Assembly (NCBI GenBank): GCA_900470285.1
Contig: UCAG01000005.1
Location: 502,921 to 566,920, forward strand
Direction: 5' to 3'
From: Hyphomicrobiales bacterium
Lineage (GTDB): Bacteria; Pseudomonadota; Alphaproteobacteria; Rhizobiales; Rhizobiaceae
DNA: 64,000 nt
Below, piece after piece: positions 1 through 9,269 of the stretch. Position 1 is the stretch's first letter. Each line of letters starts with the position of its first letter. The position numbers were made by a program, and so were the translations under genes. The notes below the pieces were generated by a model. The model saw only the letters and a list, made by a program, of their open reading frames with translations. It did not search any database and was not told the origin of the DNA.

Positions 1-9
1 CATAAGCCG

Positions 10-480
10 ATGAATGACCGAACAATCCATAATGATATTGTTCTGCCGCGTTTTGAAGACCGCCGCCTGTATGAAGGTGTGCGCACCAGACGTGTATTCG
101 CCTTTGCGATTGACTATTTCATTGTGCTTTTGCTGTGTATCCCTGTCGCGATCGTCATCGCTTTTCTGGGTATTCTGACGCTGGGGCTGGGCTGGATGCT
201 CTATGGTATCCTGCTGCCGCTGGTGGCGCTGCCTTATGTATATTTTACAGTCGGCGGACGTAATAAAGCCACCACAGGTATGCGGATGATGGGTATTCGC
301 ATCGAGCGTATGGACGGCCATCAGGTTGACGGTCTGTTTGCAGTGGTTCACTCAGTCTTGTTCTGGGCTTCCTGCGCAGTGCTCACCCCGTTGATCCTGC
401 TGGCAACCCTGTTTCTGGATTACAAACGCGGCGTACATGACATGCTGCTCGGCGCGGTGATTGTCCGTACCAATCCGTAA
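10..480 (+). CDS. RDD family membrane protein
   Basis: This encodes a 156-residue integral membrane protein of the RDD family, whose role is generally unknown (transport is often proposed). The N-terminal motif with Arg-Arg at about 27-28 and Asp at 35 starts the first hydrophobic segment (about 30-55). A second hydrophobic segment covers about 57-80 and a third about 112-138. A Gly-Met-Arg-Met motif near 90 and Lys-Arg-Gly-Val-His-Asp near 138 fit the RDD pattern. It lies upstream of bpt in the same direction, an arrangement I recall from Brucella (hemB-RDD-bpt). The family call is confident; the function is not known. Confidence 0.85.
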   Translation: MNDRTIHNDIVLPRFEDRRLYEGVRTRRVFAFAIDYFIVLLLCIPVAIVIAFLGILTLGLGWMLYGILLPLVALPYVYFTVGGRNKATTGMRMMGIRIERMDGHQVDGLFAVVHSVLFWASCAVLTPLILLATLFLDYKRGVHDMLLGAVIVRTNP

Positions 481-570
481 CAAGACGACAAGCTGAACGT
501 GAACAGCGCGGGTATCTCCGCGCTGTTTTCTTTACCAGCTTTTTTATCGCCCCATATGCGCTATGAAGGG

Positions 571-679
571 CTAGAGCATTTCACAGTCAAGTTGGATCAA
601 CTTGACGGCAGTGATAATGCGACAAACTAAAGAATCTAGAGCGAGTGCTGTGATCCAATCTGGATGTAAACCGCTCTAG
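571..679 (+). repeat. Dispersed palindromic repeat, copy A (Bru-RS-like)
   Basis: This element of about 109 bp starts at CTAGAGCATTTCACAG and ends at CCGCTCTAG. It recurs at 39699-39806 in the same orientation and at 41917-42014 inverted. It contains an internal hairpin (CAAGTTG-GAT-CAACTTG) and is bounded by inverted CTAGAGC / GCTCTAG ends. A second short GAGCGAG motif follows at about 680. Size, palindromic ends and host group resemble the Bru-RS1/RS2 repeats of Brucella; that identity is an inference. The rest of the 365-bp gap between the RDD gene and bpt shows nothing else I can name. Confidence 0.8.
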
Positions 680-845
680 AGCGAGTTTTGTGCGCCCAAC
701 GGTGCGCCCTGCGCTCTCAATCACAAAAGCGGGATTTTACATATCTTCGTTTTCAATTATTATTAACCACTCTGCAGGCCTTTAACTGCACAATTACAGA
801 CGGGAATTTTACAATTCGTCTTTATTGCGTTTTGATAGGCAGACC

Positions 846-1601
846 ATGACACAACATCAACCGCAACCGCAGCAATTTTATCTCACCGCCCCGTCTGAAT
901 GTCCGTATCTGGACAATCGCGCAGAGCGGAAGGTTTTTACACATCTGGTTGGCAGCCGTGCGCCGGAACTCAATGATCTGCTGACACAGGCCGGTTTCCG
1001 GCGTTCGCAAAATATCGCCTATCGCCCCGCCTGTGAAAGCTGCAATGCCTGTGTGTCCGTGCGTATTCTCGCCGGTGAATTTCAGATGACGCGCTCCATG
1101 CGCCGCATCTGGAAACGCAATCAGGATCTCATTGGCTTTGCAAATAAAGCTGAGCCGAGTTCCGAGCAATATTCCCTGTTCCATGATTATCTTAATCACC
1201 GTCATCATAATGGCGGCATGTCGGAAATGTCCGTGCTTGATTATGCGATGATGGTTGAGGACAGCCATGTGAACACGCAGATCATCGAATATCGTATGCG
1301 TGGCGCTGATACGATGATTACAGGCAAAGGCGAAGGTCCGCTGATTGCTGCCGCCCTCACCGATGTAATGGGCGACGGCGTGTCGATGGTCTATTCGTTC
1401 TTTAATCCGGAACTGGCTGACCGCTCACTCGGCACCTATATTATTCTCGACCATATTATGCGCTGCAACGCGCTTGGCCTGCCGCATGTTTATTTGGGCT
1501 ACTGGGTCAACGGTTCTGAAAAGATGCATTATAAAACCCGCTTCAAACCGCAGGAACATCTCACAACCAATGGCTGGCTGCGTACGGAAATTACGGAATA
1601 A
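846..1601 (+). CDS. bpt: Aspartate/glutamate leucyltransferase (N-end rule arginyltransferase family)
   Basis: This enzyme moves leucine (or arginine, in the related ATE enzymes) from aminoacyl-tRNA to proteins with N-terminal Asp or Glu, marking them for ClpS/ClpAP degradation in the cytoplasm. At 251 residues it has the usual Bpt length. It carries the N-terminal Cys-rich motif CESCNAC typical of ATE_N and a C-terminal domain with the signature [15 protein letters not shown]. The ATG at 846 follows an AGG at 837-839 and is preferred to the in-frame TTG at 825, which would add seven unlikely residues. It sits downstream of the RDD gene, separated by a dispersed repeat, so it probably has its own promoter. 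Confidence 0.93.
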   Translation: MTQHQPQPQQFYLTAPSECPYLDNRAERKVFTHLVGSRAPELNDLLTQAGFRRSQNIAYRPACESCNACVSVRILAGEFQMTRSMRRIWKRNQDLIGFANKAEPSSEQYSLFHDYLNHRHHNGGMSEMSVLDYAMMVEDSHVNTQIIEYRMRGADTMITGKGEGPLIAAALTDVMGDGVSMVYSFFNPELADRSLGTYIILDHIMRCNALGLPHVYLGYWVNGSEKMHYKTRFKPQEHLTTNGWLRTEITE

Positions 1602-1661
1602 CGGATTTTATCATTATATCAGTTCCGCAACTGACAATGACCGGACAAAGCAAACCCTGTT

Positions 1662-2549
1662 ATGCATGCCAATAAGATTAAAACCGATCTGACGCTAATA
1701 CAGCGCTTGATTGCCTCCCAGTTTCCGCAATGGCAAAATTTACCGCTGAAAGAAGTTTTCAGCGCGGGTACCGATAATTCCATGTACAGGCTTGGTGATG
1801 ATCTGGTTGTCCGCCTTCCGCAACGTCCGGAAGCAGCAGTGCAGATTCTTAAAGAACAGCGCTGGCTACCTGTCATTGCTCCGCATCTGCATTGTGAAAT
1901 TCCACTGCCATTGGCCAATGGTGTACCTGCCACAGATTTCCCTTATCCATGGTCAGTCTGTCAGTGGCATGAAGGTGAGAATGCCATAGAAGCTACAGTT
2001 TCTGATTTTCATCAGACGGCCGTAACATTGGCATGCTTCATCAATGATTTGCAGTCTTTGAATGCAACAGACGGACCTGCTCCGGGCGAACATAATTTTT
2101 ATCGTGGTGTTCCGCTACTAAACAGAAATGAGCAATATCTTACAGCGCTTGACCAGATACATGACATGATCAACACCAAAGCCGCTCTCTCTCTTTGGCA
2201 ACAAGCACTGAAAGCAGACGAATGGAGATATGCGCCTGTCTGGATCCACGGCGACATTCACGCGGGCAATCTGCTGGTTCGCAATGGGCGTATCAGCGCG
2301 GTCATTGATTTTGGCGGCCTCGGCGTTGGTGATCCCGCATGTGATATGATGGTTGCCTGGAATTTTCTGACCACTGACAGCCGTGCGGTTTTCCGTGAGG
2401 CCGTCAAAGCTGACGATGCTACGTGGAAACGAGCTCAAGGCTGGGCACTATCCATGGCCGTGATCGCCCTGCCATATTATCGAAATACCAATCCGCAGGT
2501 TGTCCGGTCTTCACTCAACACAATTGAGCAATTGCTTGCCGATATATAA
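1662..2549 (+). CDS. Aminoglycoside phosphotransferase-fold kinase
   Basis: This 295-residue protein has the APH/choline-kinase fold. The catalytic loop HGDIHAGN starts at residue 196, with D198 as the expected catalytic base and N203 as a metal ligand. It is followed by VIDFGG at 214-219, where D216 takes the place of the DFG aspartate, and GVGDPACD near 221-228. The N-terminal lobe has an Asn-rich nucleotide loop (SAGTDNSMYRLG, 34-45). The family phosphorylates small hydroxylated molecules; only some members confer antibiotic resistance, and the substrate cannot be read from sequence. It stands 60 nt after bpt and ends in a terminator-like hairpin. Confidence 0.88.
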   Translation: MHANKIKTDLTLIQRLIASQFPQWQNLPLKEVFSAGTDNSMYRLGDDLVVRLPQRPEAAVQILKEQRWLPVIAPHLHCEIPLPLANGVPATDFPYPWSVCQWHEGENAIEATVSDFHQTAVTLACFINDLQSLNATDGPAPGEHNFYRGVPLLNRNEQYLTALDQIHDMINTKAALSLWQQALKADEWRYAPVWIHGDIHAGNLLVRNGRISAVIDFGGLGVGDPACDMMVAWNFLTTDSRAVFREAVKADDATWKRAQGWALSMAVIALPYYRNTNPQVVRSSLNTIEQLLADI

Positions 2550-2596
2550 AAGCCCTCTTGCCAAGACACCTGTCTCCTCAAAAGGGCTTTTATCTT
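2548..2596 (+). terminator. Rho-independent terminator after the APH-fold kinase gene
   Basis: The inverted repeat AAAAGCCCT (2548-2556) and AGGGCTTTT (2583-2591) brackets a loop of about 26 nt, starts on the stop codon, and is followed by ATCTTTT. The long loop makes it weaker than the other terminators in the window. Confidence 0.6.
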
Positions 2597-2685
2597 TTAA
2601 AATTATAAAACCATTTCAGTATATTAAGAAAATACTCTCACAATAAGATTCATCTCAGAGTGAGGGTATCAGGACTGAAGCGGAT

Positions 2686-3114
2686 TTAAGCCTTGCGGCC
2701 AACCTTAAACGCCATGCCGATTGAAGCAGGCGCAACCGGCGCAAAACCGTATTGCGCATAAAGATGCTGTGCAGGACCATCAGCAATCAGGCTGACATAG
2801 GCACTCTCCGGCGCATGTTTATCCAGATAGGCTTTGATCTCAAGCATAATCCGCTTGCCAAGTCCCTGCCCCTGATAGTCAGGCAGAACCGCAATATCGC
2901 AAACCTGATAGGTTGTGCCGCCGTCACCGATGACGCGCCCCATGCCGATAATCTGATCACCATCAGCAATCTGCACGGCGAATAATGAATTCTTCAGACC
3001 GCGCTCGGCTGCGTCATTTGTTTTTGCACTTAGGCCGCTTGCAGCGCGTAAATGACAATAAGTCTGCACATCCGGAATCTGATGCAGCACCTGATATTTT
3101 GATTCAGCAGGCAT
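2686..3114 (-). CDS. GNAT family N-acetyltransferase
   Basis: This 142-residue acetyltransferase has the single-domain GNAT size. The acetyl-CoA binding motif A is visible as VLPDYQGQGLGKRIM (about 77-91, Q/RxxGxG/A), preceded by a beta-strand pattern VCDIAV and followed by the C-terminal YAQYGFAPV strand. The substrate is unknown. It lies 77 nt downstream of parC in the same direction, with a 14-bp hairpin between the two, so it may be transcribed separately or only partly read through from parC. Confidence 0.87.
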   Translation of the reverse strand: MPAESKYQVLHQIPDVQTYCHLRAASGLSAKTNDAAERGLKNSLFAVQIADGDQIIGMGRVIGDGGTTYQVCDIAVLPDYQGQGLGKRIMLEIKAYLDKHAPESAYVSLIADGPAQHLYAQYGFAPVAPASIGMAFKVGRKA

Positions 3115-3147
3115 GGCTAAAGGTTTCTTCCCATTGGTTTATCGGCA

Positions 3148-3185
3148 ATCAGAACGGTTTCATCCCTACAAGAAACCGTTCTGAT
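3148..3185 (-). terminator. Perfect 14-bp hairpin between parC and the GNAT gene
   Basis: ATCAGAACGGTTTC (3148-3161) and GAAACCGTTCTGAT (3172-3185) form a perfect 14-bp stem with a 10-nt loop, directly after the parC stop codon in its direction. There is no clean T-run, so it may be an inefficient terminator or a 3'-end stabiliser. Confidence 0.55.
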
Positions 3186-3191
3186 CAAATT

Positions 3192-5444
3192 TTACGATGT
3201 GAATTTACCGGTGCGCGGGAAACCCTTCGGCACCATACGTCCGGCAGAAGCGCGCGCGCCCGTCCATTCCAGCAATTCTTCTTTACTGCGTGTGAATGTG
3301 CGGTCAGCGGAATCCTGCCATGTCAGCCCCTGCTCGATAGCAAAGCTGCGGATGTCGGACACACCGCCGTCTTTGTATTTCTGCAGACGTACACCTTTAC
3401 CACGCACGAGTTCCGGCAGCTCGGACAGCGGGAATACCAGCATTTTGCGGTTTTCACCGACAACAGCCATGGTATCACCGGTCACACGCTGACAGATTTT
3501 CATCTCATCCGGCAGTTTCACATTCATGATCTGCTTACCCTTACGGGTATTGGCAATGACTTCGCTTTCGCTAATCATGAAGCCATAGCCCTCATGAGAG
3601 GCCAGCAGCAATTTCGCGGATGCATCATGAACAAAAGCGGTCAGAATATCCTGATCATTGTCCATATCGACCATGATACGGATAGGCTCACCATGGCCGC
3701 GACCACCCGGCAAAGTATTGGCTCCGATGGTGAAGAATTTACCACCGGTCGTTGCAACAACAATCTTATCCGTGGTTTCGGCATGGAAAGCCAGCTGCAG
3801 TTTATCGCCCTCTTTAAAGGACAGGCTGGAGAAATCTGCCAGATGTCCCTTCATGGCGCGCATCCAGCCTTTTTCTGACACCACAATCGTGACCGGCTCG
3901 CGCTCGATCATCGCCTGATGGATATCTTCCAGATCATGGCTCGGCGCTTCAGCAAATTGCGTGCGGCGCTTACCCAACGGCGTTTCCGGCCCGTAGGTCT
4001 CGCGAACCTTTTTGATTTCGCCGCTGATCGCCTTCCACTGCTTGATTTCCGAACCAAGCAATTCTTCAAGCTGCGCTTTTTCAAGTGTCAGCCCGTCAAA
4101 CTCTTTACGGATTTCAAATTCTTCCAGCTTGCGCAGAGAACGCAGGCGCATATTGAGGATCGACTCAGCCTGCATGTCTGTCAGGCTGAAGGTGCGCATC
4201 AGTTCCTGTTTCGGCTCATCCTCTTCACGGATGATGCGGATAACCTCATCCAGATTGAGGTAGGCAATCAAATAACCGCCCAGAATTTCCAGCCGCTTTT
4301 CAATCTCATTAAGCCGGAATTGTGAACGGCGCTGCAGAACTTCCTTACGATGTTCCAGCCATTCTTTCAGCACACCACCCAGCGAGAGAACATTCGGCAC
4401 TTTGCCATGGGAAAGCACGTTCATATTCAGCGAAATACGGCTTTCAAGCTCGGTGAGCTTGAACAGCGATTCCATCAGCAATTCAGGATCAACTGTACGG
4501 TTCTTCGGCTCAAGTACGATACGGATATCTTCAGCCGATTCATCGCGGATATCGTCGAGCAACGGCAATTTCTTCGCCAGCAGCAGTTCAGCGATTTTCT
4601 CAATCAGGCGTGATTTCTGCACCTGATACGGAATTTCCGTAATCACCACCACCCATGTACCGCGACCGAGATCTTCCTTCTCCCATTTCGCACGCACGCG
4701 GAATGCGCCGCGGCCTGTGCGATAAGCCTCAAGAATATTCTCTTTTGGCTCAACCAACACACCGCCGGTCGGAAGATCAGGTCCCTGAACAATTTGCACC
4801 AGTTCTTCAACCGTTGCCTGCGGATTGCGGATCAGCAGCAGCGCGGCATCACACAGCTCCGCCACATTATGCGGCGGAATATTGGTGGCCATACCTACAG
4901 CAATACCGGAGGAGCCGTTTGCGAGAAGGTTAGGAAAAGCACCGGGCAGAACGACCGGTTCTTCGTCTTCCTCATTATAAGTCGGACGAAAATCGATGGC
5001 GTTTTCTGTAATACCTTCAAGCAGCAGTGACGCCACTTCGGTCATGCGTGCTTCGGTGTAACGCATAGCCGCCGGATTATCACCGTCAATATTGCCGAAG
5101 TTGCCCTGCCCGTCTACCAGCGGATAGCGCACGGCAAAATCCTGCGCCAGTCGCGCCAGCGCATCATAAATAGAAGCATCGCCGTGAGGGTGGAACTTAC
5201 CCATCACGTCACCGACAATACGCGCGCATTTCGCGTAAGAGCTGCCCGGATTAAGACGCAGCAGACGCATGGCATGCATGATGCGGCGGTGAACCGGCTT
5301 CAGACCATCGCGCACATCCGGCAGCGCACGATGCATGATCGTGGACAGCGCATAGGCAAGGTAGCGCTCCTCGAGCGCCGATTTCAGATCAACTGTTTCA
5401 ACGTGATCATCGCCGCCTGAAGGCGGAATCAAATTATTTCCCAT
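3192..5444 (-). CDS. parC: DNA topoisomerase IV subunit A
   Basis: ParC is the DNA-cleaving subunit of topoisomerase IV, which with ParE decatenates daughter chromosomes. At 750 residues it has the ParC length (shorter than GyrA). The winged-helix cleavage domain includes [14 protein letters not shown] near 83-96 and the catalytic tyrosine Y129 in [11 protein letters not shown]-terminal beta-pinwheel region with degenerate repeats follows from about residue 490. At the position of E. coli ParC Ser80 this protein has Ala (A90), and at Glu84 it has Asp (D94). parE is not in the window. ATG at 5444 is the only plausible start. Confidence 0.95.
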   Translation of the reverse strand: MGNNLIPPSGGDDHVETVDLKSALEERYLAYALSTIMHRALPDVRDGLKPVHRRIMHAMRLLRLNPGSSYAKCARIVGDVMGKFHPHGDASIYDALARLAQDFAVRYPLVDGQGNFGNIDGDNPAAMRYTEARMTEVASLLLEGITENAIDFRPTYNEEDEEPVVLPGAFPNLLANGSSGIAVGMATNIPPHNVAELCDAALLLIRNPQATVEELVQIVQGPDLPTGGVLVEPKENILEAYRTGRGAFRVRAKWEKEDLGRGTWVVVITEIPYQVQKSRLIEKIAELLLAKKLPLLDDIRDESAEDIRIVLEPKNRTVDPELLMESLFKLTELESRISLNMNVLSHGKVPNVLSLGGVLKEWLEHRKEVLQRRSQFRLNEIEKRLEILGGYLIAYLNLDEVIRIIREEDEPKQELMRTFSLTDMQAESILNMRLRSLRKLEEFEIRKEFDGLTLEKAQLEELLGSEIKQWKAISGEIKKVRETYGPETPLGKRRTQFAEAPSHDLEDIHQAMIEREPVTIVVSEKGWMRAMKGHLADFSSLSFKEGDKLQLAFHAETTDKIVVATTGGKFFTIGANTLPGGRGHGEPIRIMVDMDNDQDILTAFVHDASAKLLLASHEGYGFMISESEVIANTRKGKQIMNVKLPDEMKICQRVTGDTMAVVGENRKMLVFPLSELPELVRGKGVRLQKYKDGGVSDIRSFAIEQGLTWQDSADRTFTRSKEELLEWTGARASAGRMVPKGFPRTGKFTS

Positions 5445-5698
5445 GGAATATGGTTAGCAAGCGGCTGATTCTGCGGCAAGTCAGGATGCGTTTACACACA
5501 GTGAATAGGCCGGTTTTCCGCATTATTCTCGTTATTTCGTCAAAAATACAACGATAATGACAACAGATTTTCGATCATCCTCAAGTGTGACTTGCAGTAA
5601 AATAAACGGGCTGTTACGAAAATGACAAAATTGCCATGTTATTAGGCAATGACAGTATTTCGTATGTAATATTCAGGTCAACACTTAAGGAGCCTCTG

Positions 5699-6940
5699 AT
5701 GCCGGTTATGAAACCGCTATATACCGCAGCCCGCACTCTTTCCGTTGCTACAGCACTCACTGTGATCTTTGCTGGTTCAGCTTATGCACTGGACGGAAAT
5801 GATGTAGCCAAGCGTCTGCAGGCTCGCTTTGAAGAACAGGGTACAAAAATCGAGTTCGGCAAAGTCGACACCGACGGTTCAACTGTTACCCTGCGCGACA
5901 CAAAAATCGATTTCAAATCCGCTGAAATGGGCAGTTTCACCGTTGGTGACATTGTTCTGACAGATGTTGCTGAAAACGACAAAGGTGCCTACACCGCAGA
6001 AACAGCAACCCTGCAGGATTTTGAGAAAAAAGACGACAAGAGCACCTTCACTCTGAAGGGCGTTGAAATCGGCAAACTCTATCTCGCAGCAGATGACGAA
6101 CAGGATCCTGTTGTCAAAATGCTGTATTATCAAACCATGAAGGCCGACAGCTTTACCATCAACGAAGATGGTGAGGACATGGTCAGCATGAAAGATATTT
6201 ATGCCAGCTCATCCCCTTATACAAAAGGCACACCGGTTTCGATGAGCTTTGGTATCAAGTCCATTGATCTCGACATCGAGAAAATGGATGCACTGCGCAA
6301 AGGTGCGGATGCAAGCGCCGGCAATGATGAAGCTTCGCAAACACCAAATCCGATGATCGACCTTGGTTACAAACAGCTGAGCATGGCAGTAACCTCCACT
6401 GGTTCATGGGAACCGGAAAAAGGCGATCTGGCCATCGACAAAATGGAATTTGACGTCAAGGATGTCGGCAAATTCGACACCACAATGAAGCTTGGCGGCT
6501 ATGATGCAAAATTCATCAAATCCGTACAGCAGGCCAGCGCTGAAATGAGTGCCAATAAGGAAAATTCCGATGCAGCCGGTATGGCAATGCTCGGTCTGAT
6601 CCAGCAGCTTTCGATCAGCAACATGGCTATCCGCTATGACGATTCATCCCTCACCCCTAAACTGCTCGACTATTATGCCAAGCAGCAGGGTATCTCCAAG
6701 GAAGACATGGTCAACCAGATCAAAGGCATTGCGCCGATCATGGTTGGCTATCTCGGCCATGCGGATTTCGCCATGCAGGCAACGACTGCCGTCAACACCT
6801 ATTTTGACGATCCTAAGTCTCTGACAATTGCTGCAAAGCCGGAAGCGCCTGTTTCCTTCGCTCTGATCGCAGCAACTGCAACTGCTGACCCTAAGAAGCT
6901 TCTGGACCTGCTGGCTGTTAAACTGACTGCCAACCAGTAA
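5699..6940 (+). CDS. Secreted conserved hypothetical protein
   Basis: This is a 413-residue exported protein of unknown function. The ATG at 5699 is preferred over the further upstream in-frame ATG because AAGGAG (5686-5691) sits 7 nt before it. A signal peptide follows, with basic residues then a hydrophobic core and an Ala-x-Ala cleavage site near residue 30. The mature part alternates beta-strand-like segments rich in Asp, Lys and Thr (for instance GKVDTDGSTVTLRDTKIDF), then a helical Met/Gln-rich stretch, without Cys. This pattern is typical of periplasmic, lipid- or envelope-associated proteins in Hyphomicrobiales, but I do not recognise a named family. A strong terminator follows. Confidence 0.8.
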   Translation: MPVMKPLYTAARTLSVATALTVIFAGSAYALDGNDVAKRLQARFEEQGTKIEFGKVDTDGSTVTLRDTKIDFKSAEMGSFTVGDIVLTDVAENDKGAYTAETATLQDFEKKDDKSTFTLKGVEIGKLYLAADDEQDPVVKMLYYQTMKADSFTINEDGEDMVSMKDIYASSSPYTKGTPVSMSFGIKSIDLDIEKMDALRKGADASAGNDEASQTPNPMIDLGYKQLSMAVTSTGSWEPEKGDLAIDKMEFDVKDVGKFDTTMKLGGYDAKFIKSVQQASAEMSANKENSDAAGMAMLGLIQQLSISNMAIRYDDSSLTPKLLDYYAKQQGISKEDMVNQIKGIAPIMVGYLGHADFAMQATTAVNTYFDDPKSLTIAAKPEAPVSFALIAATATADPKKLLDLLAVKLTANQ

Positions 6941-6957
6941 GTTCTTCTGAACTGAAC

Positions 6958-6990
6958 AAAAAAACCCGGCTTTTAGCCGGGTTTTTTATT
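6958..6990 (+). terminator. Rho-independent terminator of the secreted hypothetical gene
   Basis: AAACCCGGC-TTTTA-GCCGGGTTT hairpin followed by a T-run, 18 nt after the stop codon at 6940. Confidence 0.9.
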
Positions 6991-7007
6991 GCCTGGACAT
7001 TGCGCAA

Positions 7008-7043
7008 TAAAAAACGCCGCGTCCGTTAAGACGCGGCGTTTTT
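7008..7043 (-). terminator. Rho-independent terminator of aspS
   Basis: AAAAACGCCGCGTC and GACGCGGCGTTTTT flank a short loop; read on the minus strand it lies just past the aspS stop and ends in a T-run. Together with the preceding hairpin it separates two convergent genes. Confidence 0.88.
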
Positions 7044-7064
7044 AATGTCTGATCCTGAAACAGA

Positions 7065-8852
7065 TCAGTCTTTTTTGATCGGGTTCACGCGGATATGCAG
7101 ATCACGCAGCTGAGCCGGTGTGACTTCTGCCGGTGCACCCATCAGCAGATCAACAGCCTGCTGGTTCATCGGGAACAGCGAGATATCGCGCAGGTTTTTC
7201 GCACCAACGAGCAACATAACCACACGGTCGATACCGGCGGCCATACCACCATGCGGAGGCGCGCCATACTGGAATGCACGGTAGAGGCCGCCGAAGCGAT
7301 CTTCCACATCCTGCTGGCTCAAACCAACCAGTTCAAATGCCTTGACCATAACTTCCGGCAGCTGGTTACGGATCGAACCGGATGCGATTTCAAAACCGTT
7401 ACAAACCAGATCGTACTGATAGGCTTTGAGCGACAACGGATCCTGCGTTTCCAGCGCTTCCAGACCACCCTGCGGCATGGAGAACGGGTTATGCGCGAAG
7501 TCGAGCTTCTTGTTGTCTTCATCCCACTCATAGAACGGGAAGTCGATGATCCAGGCCAGTTCGAAACGATCACGGTCTGTGAGGTTCAGTTCTTCACCTG
7601 CGCGGTTACGGGCATCACCGGCAAATTTGTAGAATTTCGACGGCAGACCAGCCACGAAGAAGCAGGCATCACCATCTTCCAGACCCATCTGGGTACGGAT
7701 CGCTTCAACGCGTTCTTCACCGATATTCTTGGCAATCGGGCCTGCACCCTCAAGCTTATCGCCTTCTTTACGCCAGAAGATATAGCCGAGACCCGGCTGA
7801 CCCTCACCCTGCGCCCATGAGTTCATGCGGTCACAGAAAGCGCGCGAACCACCGGTTTTCGCAGGGATAGCCCATACTTCAACCTTAGGGTCATTCGCAA
7901 TCATATTTGCGAACACTTTGAAACCGGAACCGGCAAAGTGACCGGTCACAGCCTGCATTTCAATCGGGTTACGCAGATCAGGCTTATCCGAGCCATAGGT
8001 GCGGATCGCGTCATCATAAGCAATGCGACGGAACTGCTGGGTTACCGGCTTGCCTTCAGCAAATTCTTCAAAAATGCCGCGCATAACCGGTTCCATTGTC
8101 TCCCAGACTTCTTCCTGAGTGACAAAGCTCATTTCAAGATCGAGCTGGTAGAACTCACCCGGCAGACGGTCCGCACGCGGATCTTCATCGCGGAAGCAAG
8201 GTGCGATCTGGAAATAGCGGTCGAAACCAGCCACCATCAACAGCTGCTTATATTGCTGCGGTGCCTGTGGCAGCGCGTAGAACTGACCTTCGTGAATACG
8301 GCTCGGCACGAGGAAGTCGCGCGCGCCTTCAGGTGAAGAAGCGGTCAGGATCGGTGTCGTAAATTCGTTGAAACCGATCTCGTTCATATGACGACGCATA
8401 GATGCAATGATCTTGGTGCGCTTCATGATATTTTTGTGCAGCGTGTCGCGGCGCAGATCGAGGAAGCGGTATTTCAGACGGATATCTTCCGGATAATCCG
8501 GCTCACCGAATACCGGCAGAGGCAGCTCCTTGGCAGCAGCCAGAACTTCGATCTCTTTGGCAACGATTTCGATTTCACCGGTTGGCAAATTCGGATTTAC
8601 AGCCTCATCAGCACGGGCGGTTACTTCACCGTCAACGCGGATCACCCATTCACCGCGAACGGTTTCAGCAACTTTAAATGCCGGGCTTTCCGGATCAGCA
8701 ACGATCTGGGTCAAACCATAGTGGTCGCGAATATCGATAAAGAGAATACCGCCGTGATCGCGGACACGATGAACCCAGCCGGAAAGACGAACTGTCTGGC
8801 CGACATCCGACTTGCGGAGGGCTTCGCAGGTATGGCTGCGGTAACGATGCAT
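7065..8852 (-). CDS. aspS: Aspartyl-tRNA synthetase (likely Asp/Asn non-discriminating)
   Basis: This 595-residue class II synthetase charges tRNA-Asp. The N-terminal OB-fold anticodon-binding domain (about 1-110, with [21 protein letters not shown]-type pattern), the catalytic core with motif 2 (around [15 protein letters not shown]) and the bacterial GAD insertion (about 280-420) are all present. Motif 3 is visible as [14 protein letters not shown] near the C-terminus. Alphaproteobacteria often lack AsnRS and use a non-discriminating AspRS with GatCAB; that is family knowledge and not shown by this window. It stands alone, read opposite to rnd, and ends at a strong terminator. Confidence 0.96.
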   Translation of the reverse strand: MHRYRSHTCEALRKSDVGQTVRLSGWVHRVRDHGGILFIDIRDHYGLTQIVADPESPAFKVAETVRGEWVIRVDGEVTARADEAVNPNLPTGEIEIVAKEIEVLAAAKELPLPVFGEPDYPEDIRLKYRFLDLRRDTLHKNIMKRTKIIASMRRHMNEIGFNEFTTPILTASSPEGARDFLVPSRIHEGQFYALPQAPQQYKQLLMVAGFDRYFQIAPCFRDEDPRADRLPGEFYQLDLEMSFVTQEEVWETMEPVMRGIFEEFAEGKPVTQQFRRIAYDDAIRTYGSDKPDLRNPIEMQAVTGHFAGSGFKVFANMIANDPKVEVWAIPAKTGGSRAFCDRMNSWAQGEGQPGLGYIFWRKEGDKLEGAGPIAKNIGEERVEAIRTQMGLEDGDACFFVAGLPSKFYKFAGDARNRAGEELNLTDRDRFELAWIIDFPFYEWDEDNKKLDFAHNPFSMPQGGLEALETQDPLSLKAYQYDLVCNGFEIASGSIRNQLPEVMVKAFELVGLSQQDVEDRFGGLYRAFQYGAPPHGGMAAGIDRVVMLLVGAKNLRDISLFPMNQQAVDLLMGAPAEVTPAQLRDLHIRVNPIKKD

Positions 8853-9079
8853 GTTTTCTGCCTTCAGAAGAGTGTAAAGAAACGTAAAATCACAGATAAA
8901 ATCTGATTTTTATGTTGTCGGACAAGCGCATTTTGGCCGCGAAAAGTCAAGTGTCAGACCCTTCTACAGCCAAATTGATTCATTCTGAATGTTCTATAAC
9001 CGCTTACAACTGCGAGCAACAGACAGCAGCCCCCTTCGAATTGCAGCCAGAGTAGTTCCAGCTACGATAGAATCGTCTG

Positions 9080-9199
9080 AAATGCTCTGGCTTTTTTATT
9101 TTCACGCATTTCCGAACGCATCGAAGTGGGAAAAGAAATCAGTCCGGCGAACTGATTTCCCCGCGAAGGCGGTTCCCACTTTTGCTGGAAATACTCTAA
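9080..9199 (+). repeat. Dispersed mosaic repeat with GTTCCCACTTTTGCTGGAAA core
   Basis: The stretch runs from ATGCTCTGG through TTTCCGAACGCA, an inverted pair AAATCAGTCCGGCGAACTGATTT, then GCGGTTCCCACTTTTGCTGG and ATACTCTAAG. The same core recurs at 10979-11076, 37361-37453 and 46274-46391. The 417-bp aspS-rnd gap otherwise shows only AT-rich promoter-like sequence. A 77-codon reading frame across this repeat is not considered a gene. Confidence 0.72.
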
Positions 9200-9269
9200 G
9201 TCACAACATATGTGATTTTTAAGCTTACGCCCCCGCGACAAAGCTATTGTGATTGTTTATAGAAAAATC

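Noticed and set aside
1662-2549. Aminoglycoside resistance gene
   Set aside because: The fold is right, but the family is broad and nothing points to an antibiotic substrate or mobile context.
2985-3878. 297-codon open frame on the plus strand inside parC
   Set aside because: It is antisense to parC and the GNAT gene, has no ribosome site or family resemblance, and arises from codon composition.
8989-9222. 77-codon frame upstream of rnd
   Set aside because: It runs across a dispersed repeat; the sequence repeats elsewhere without an open frame.
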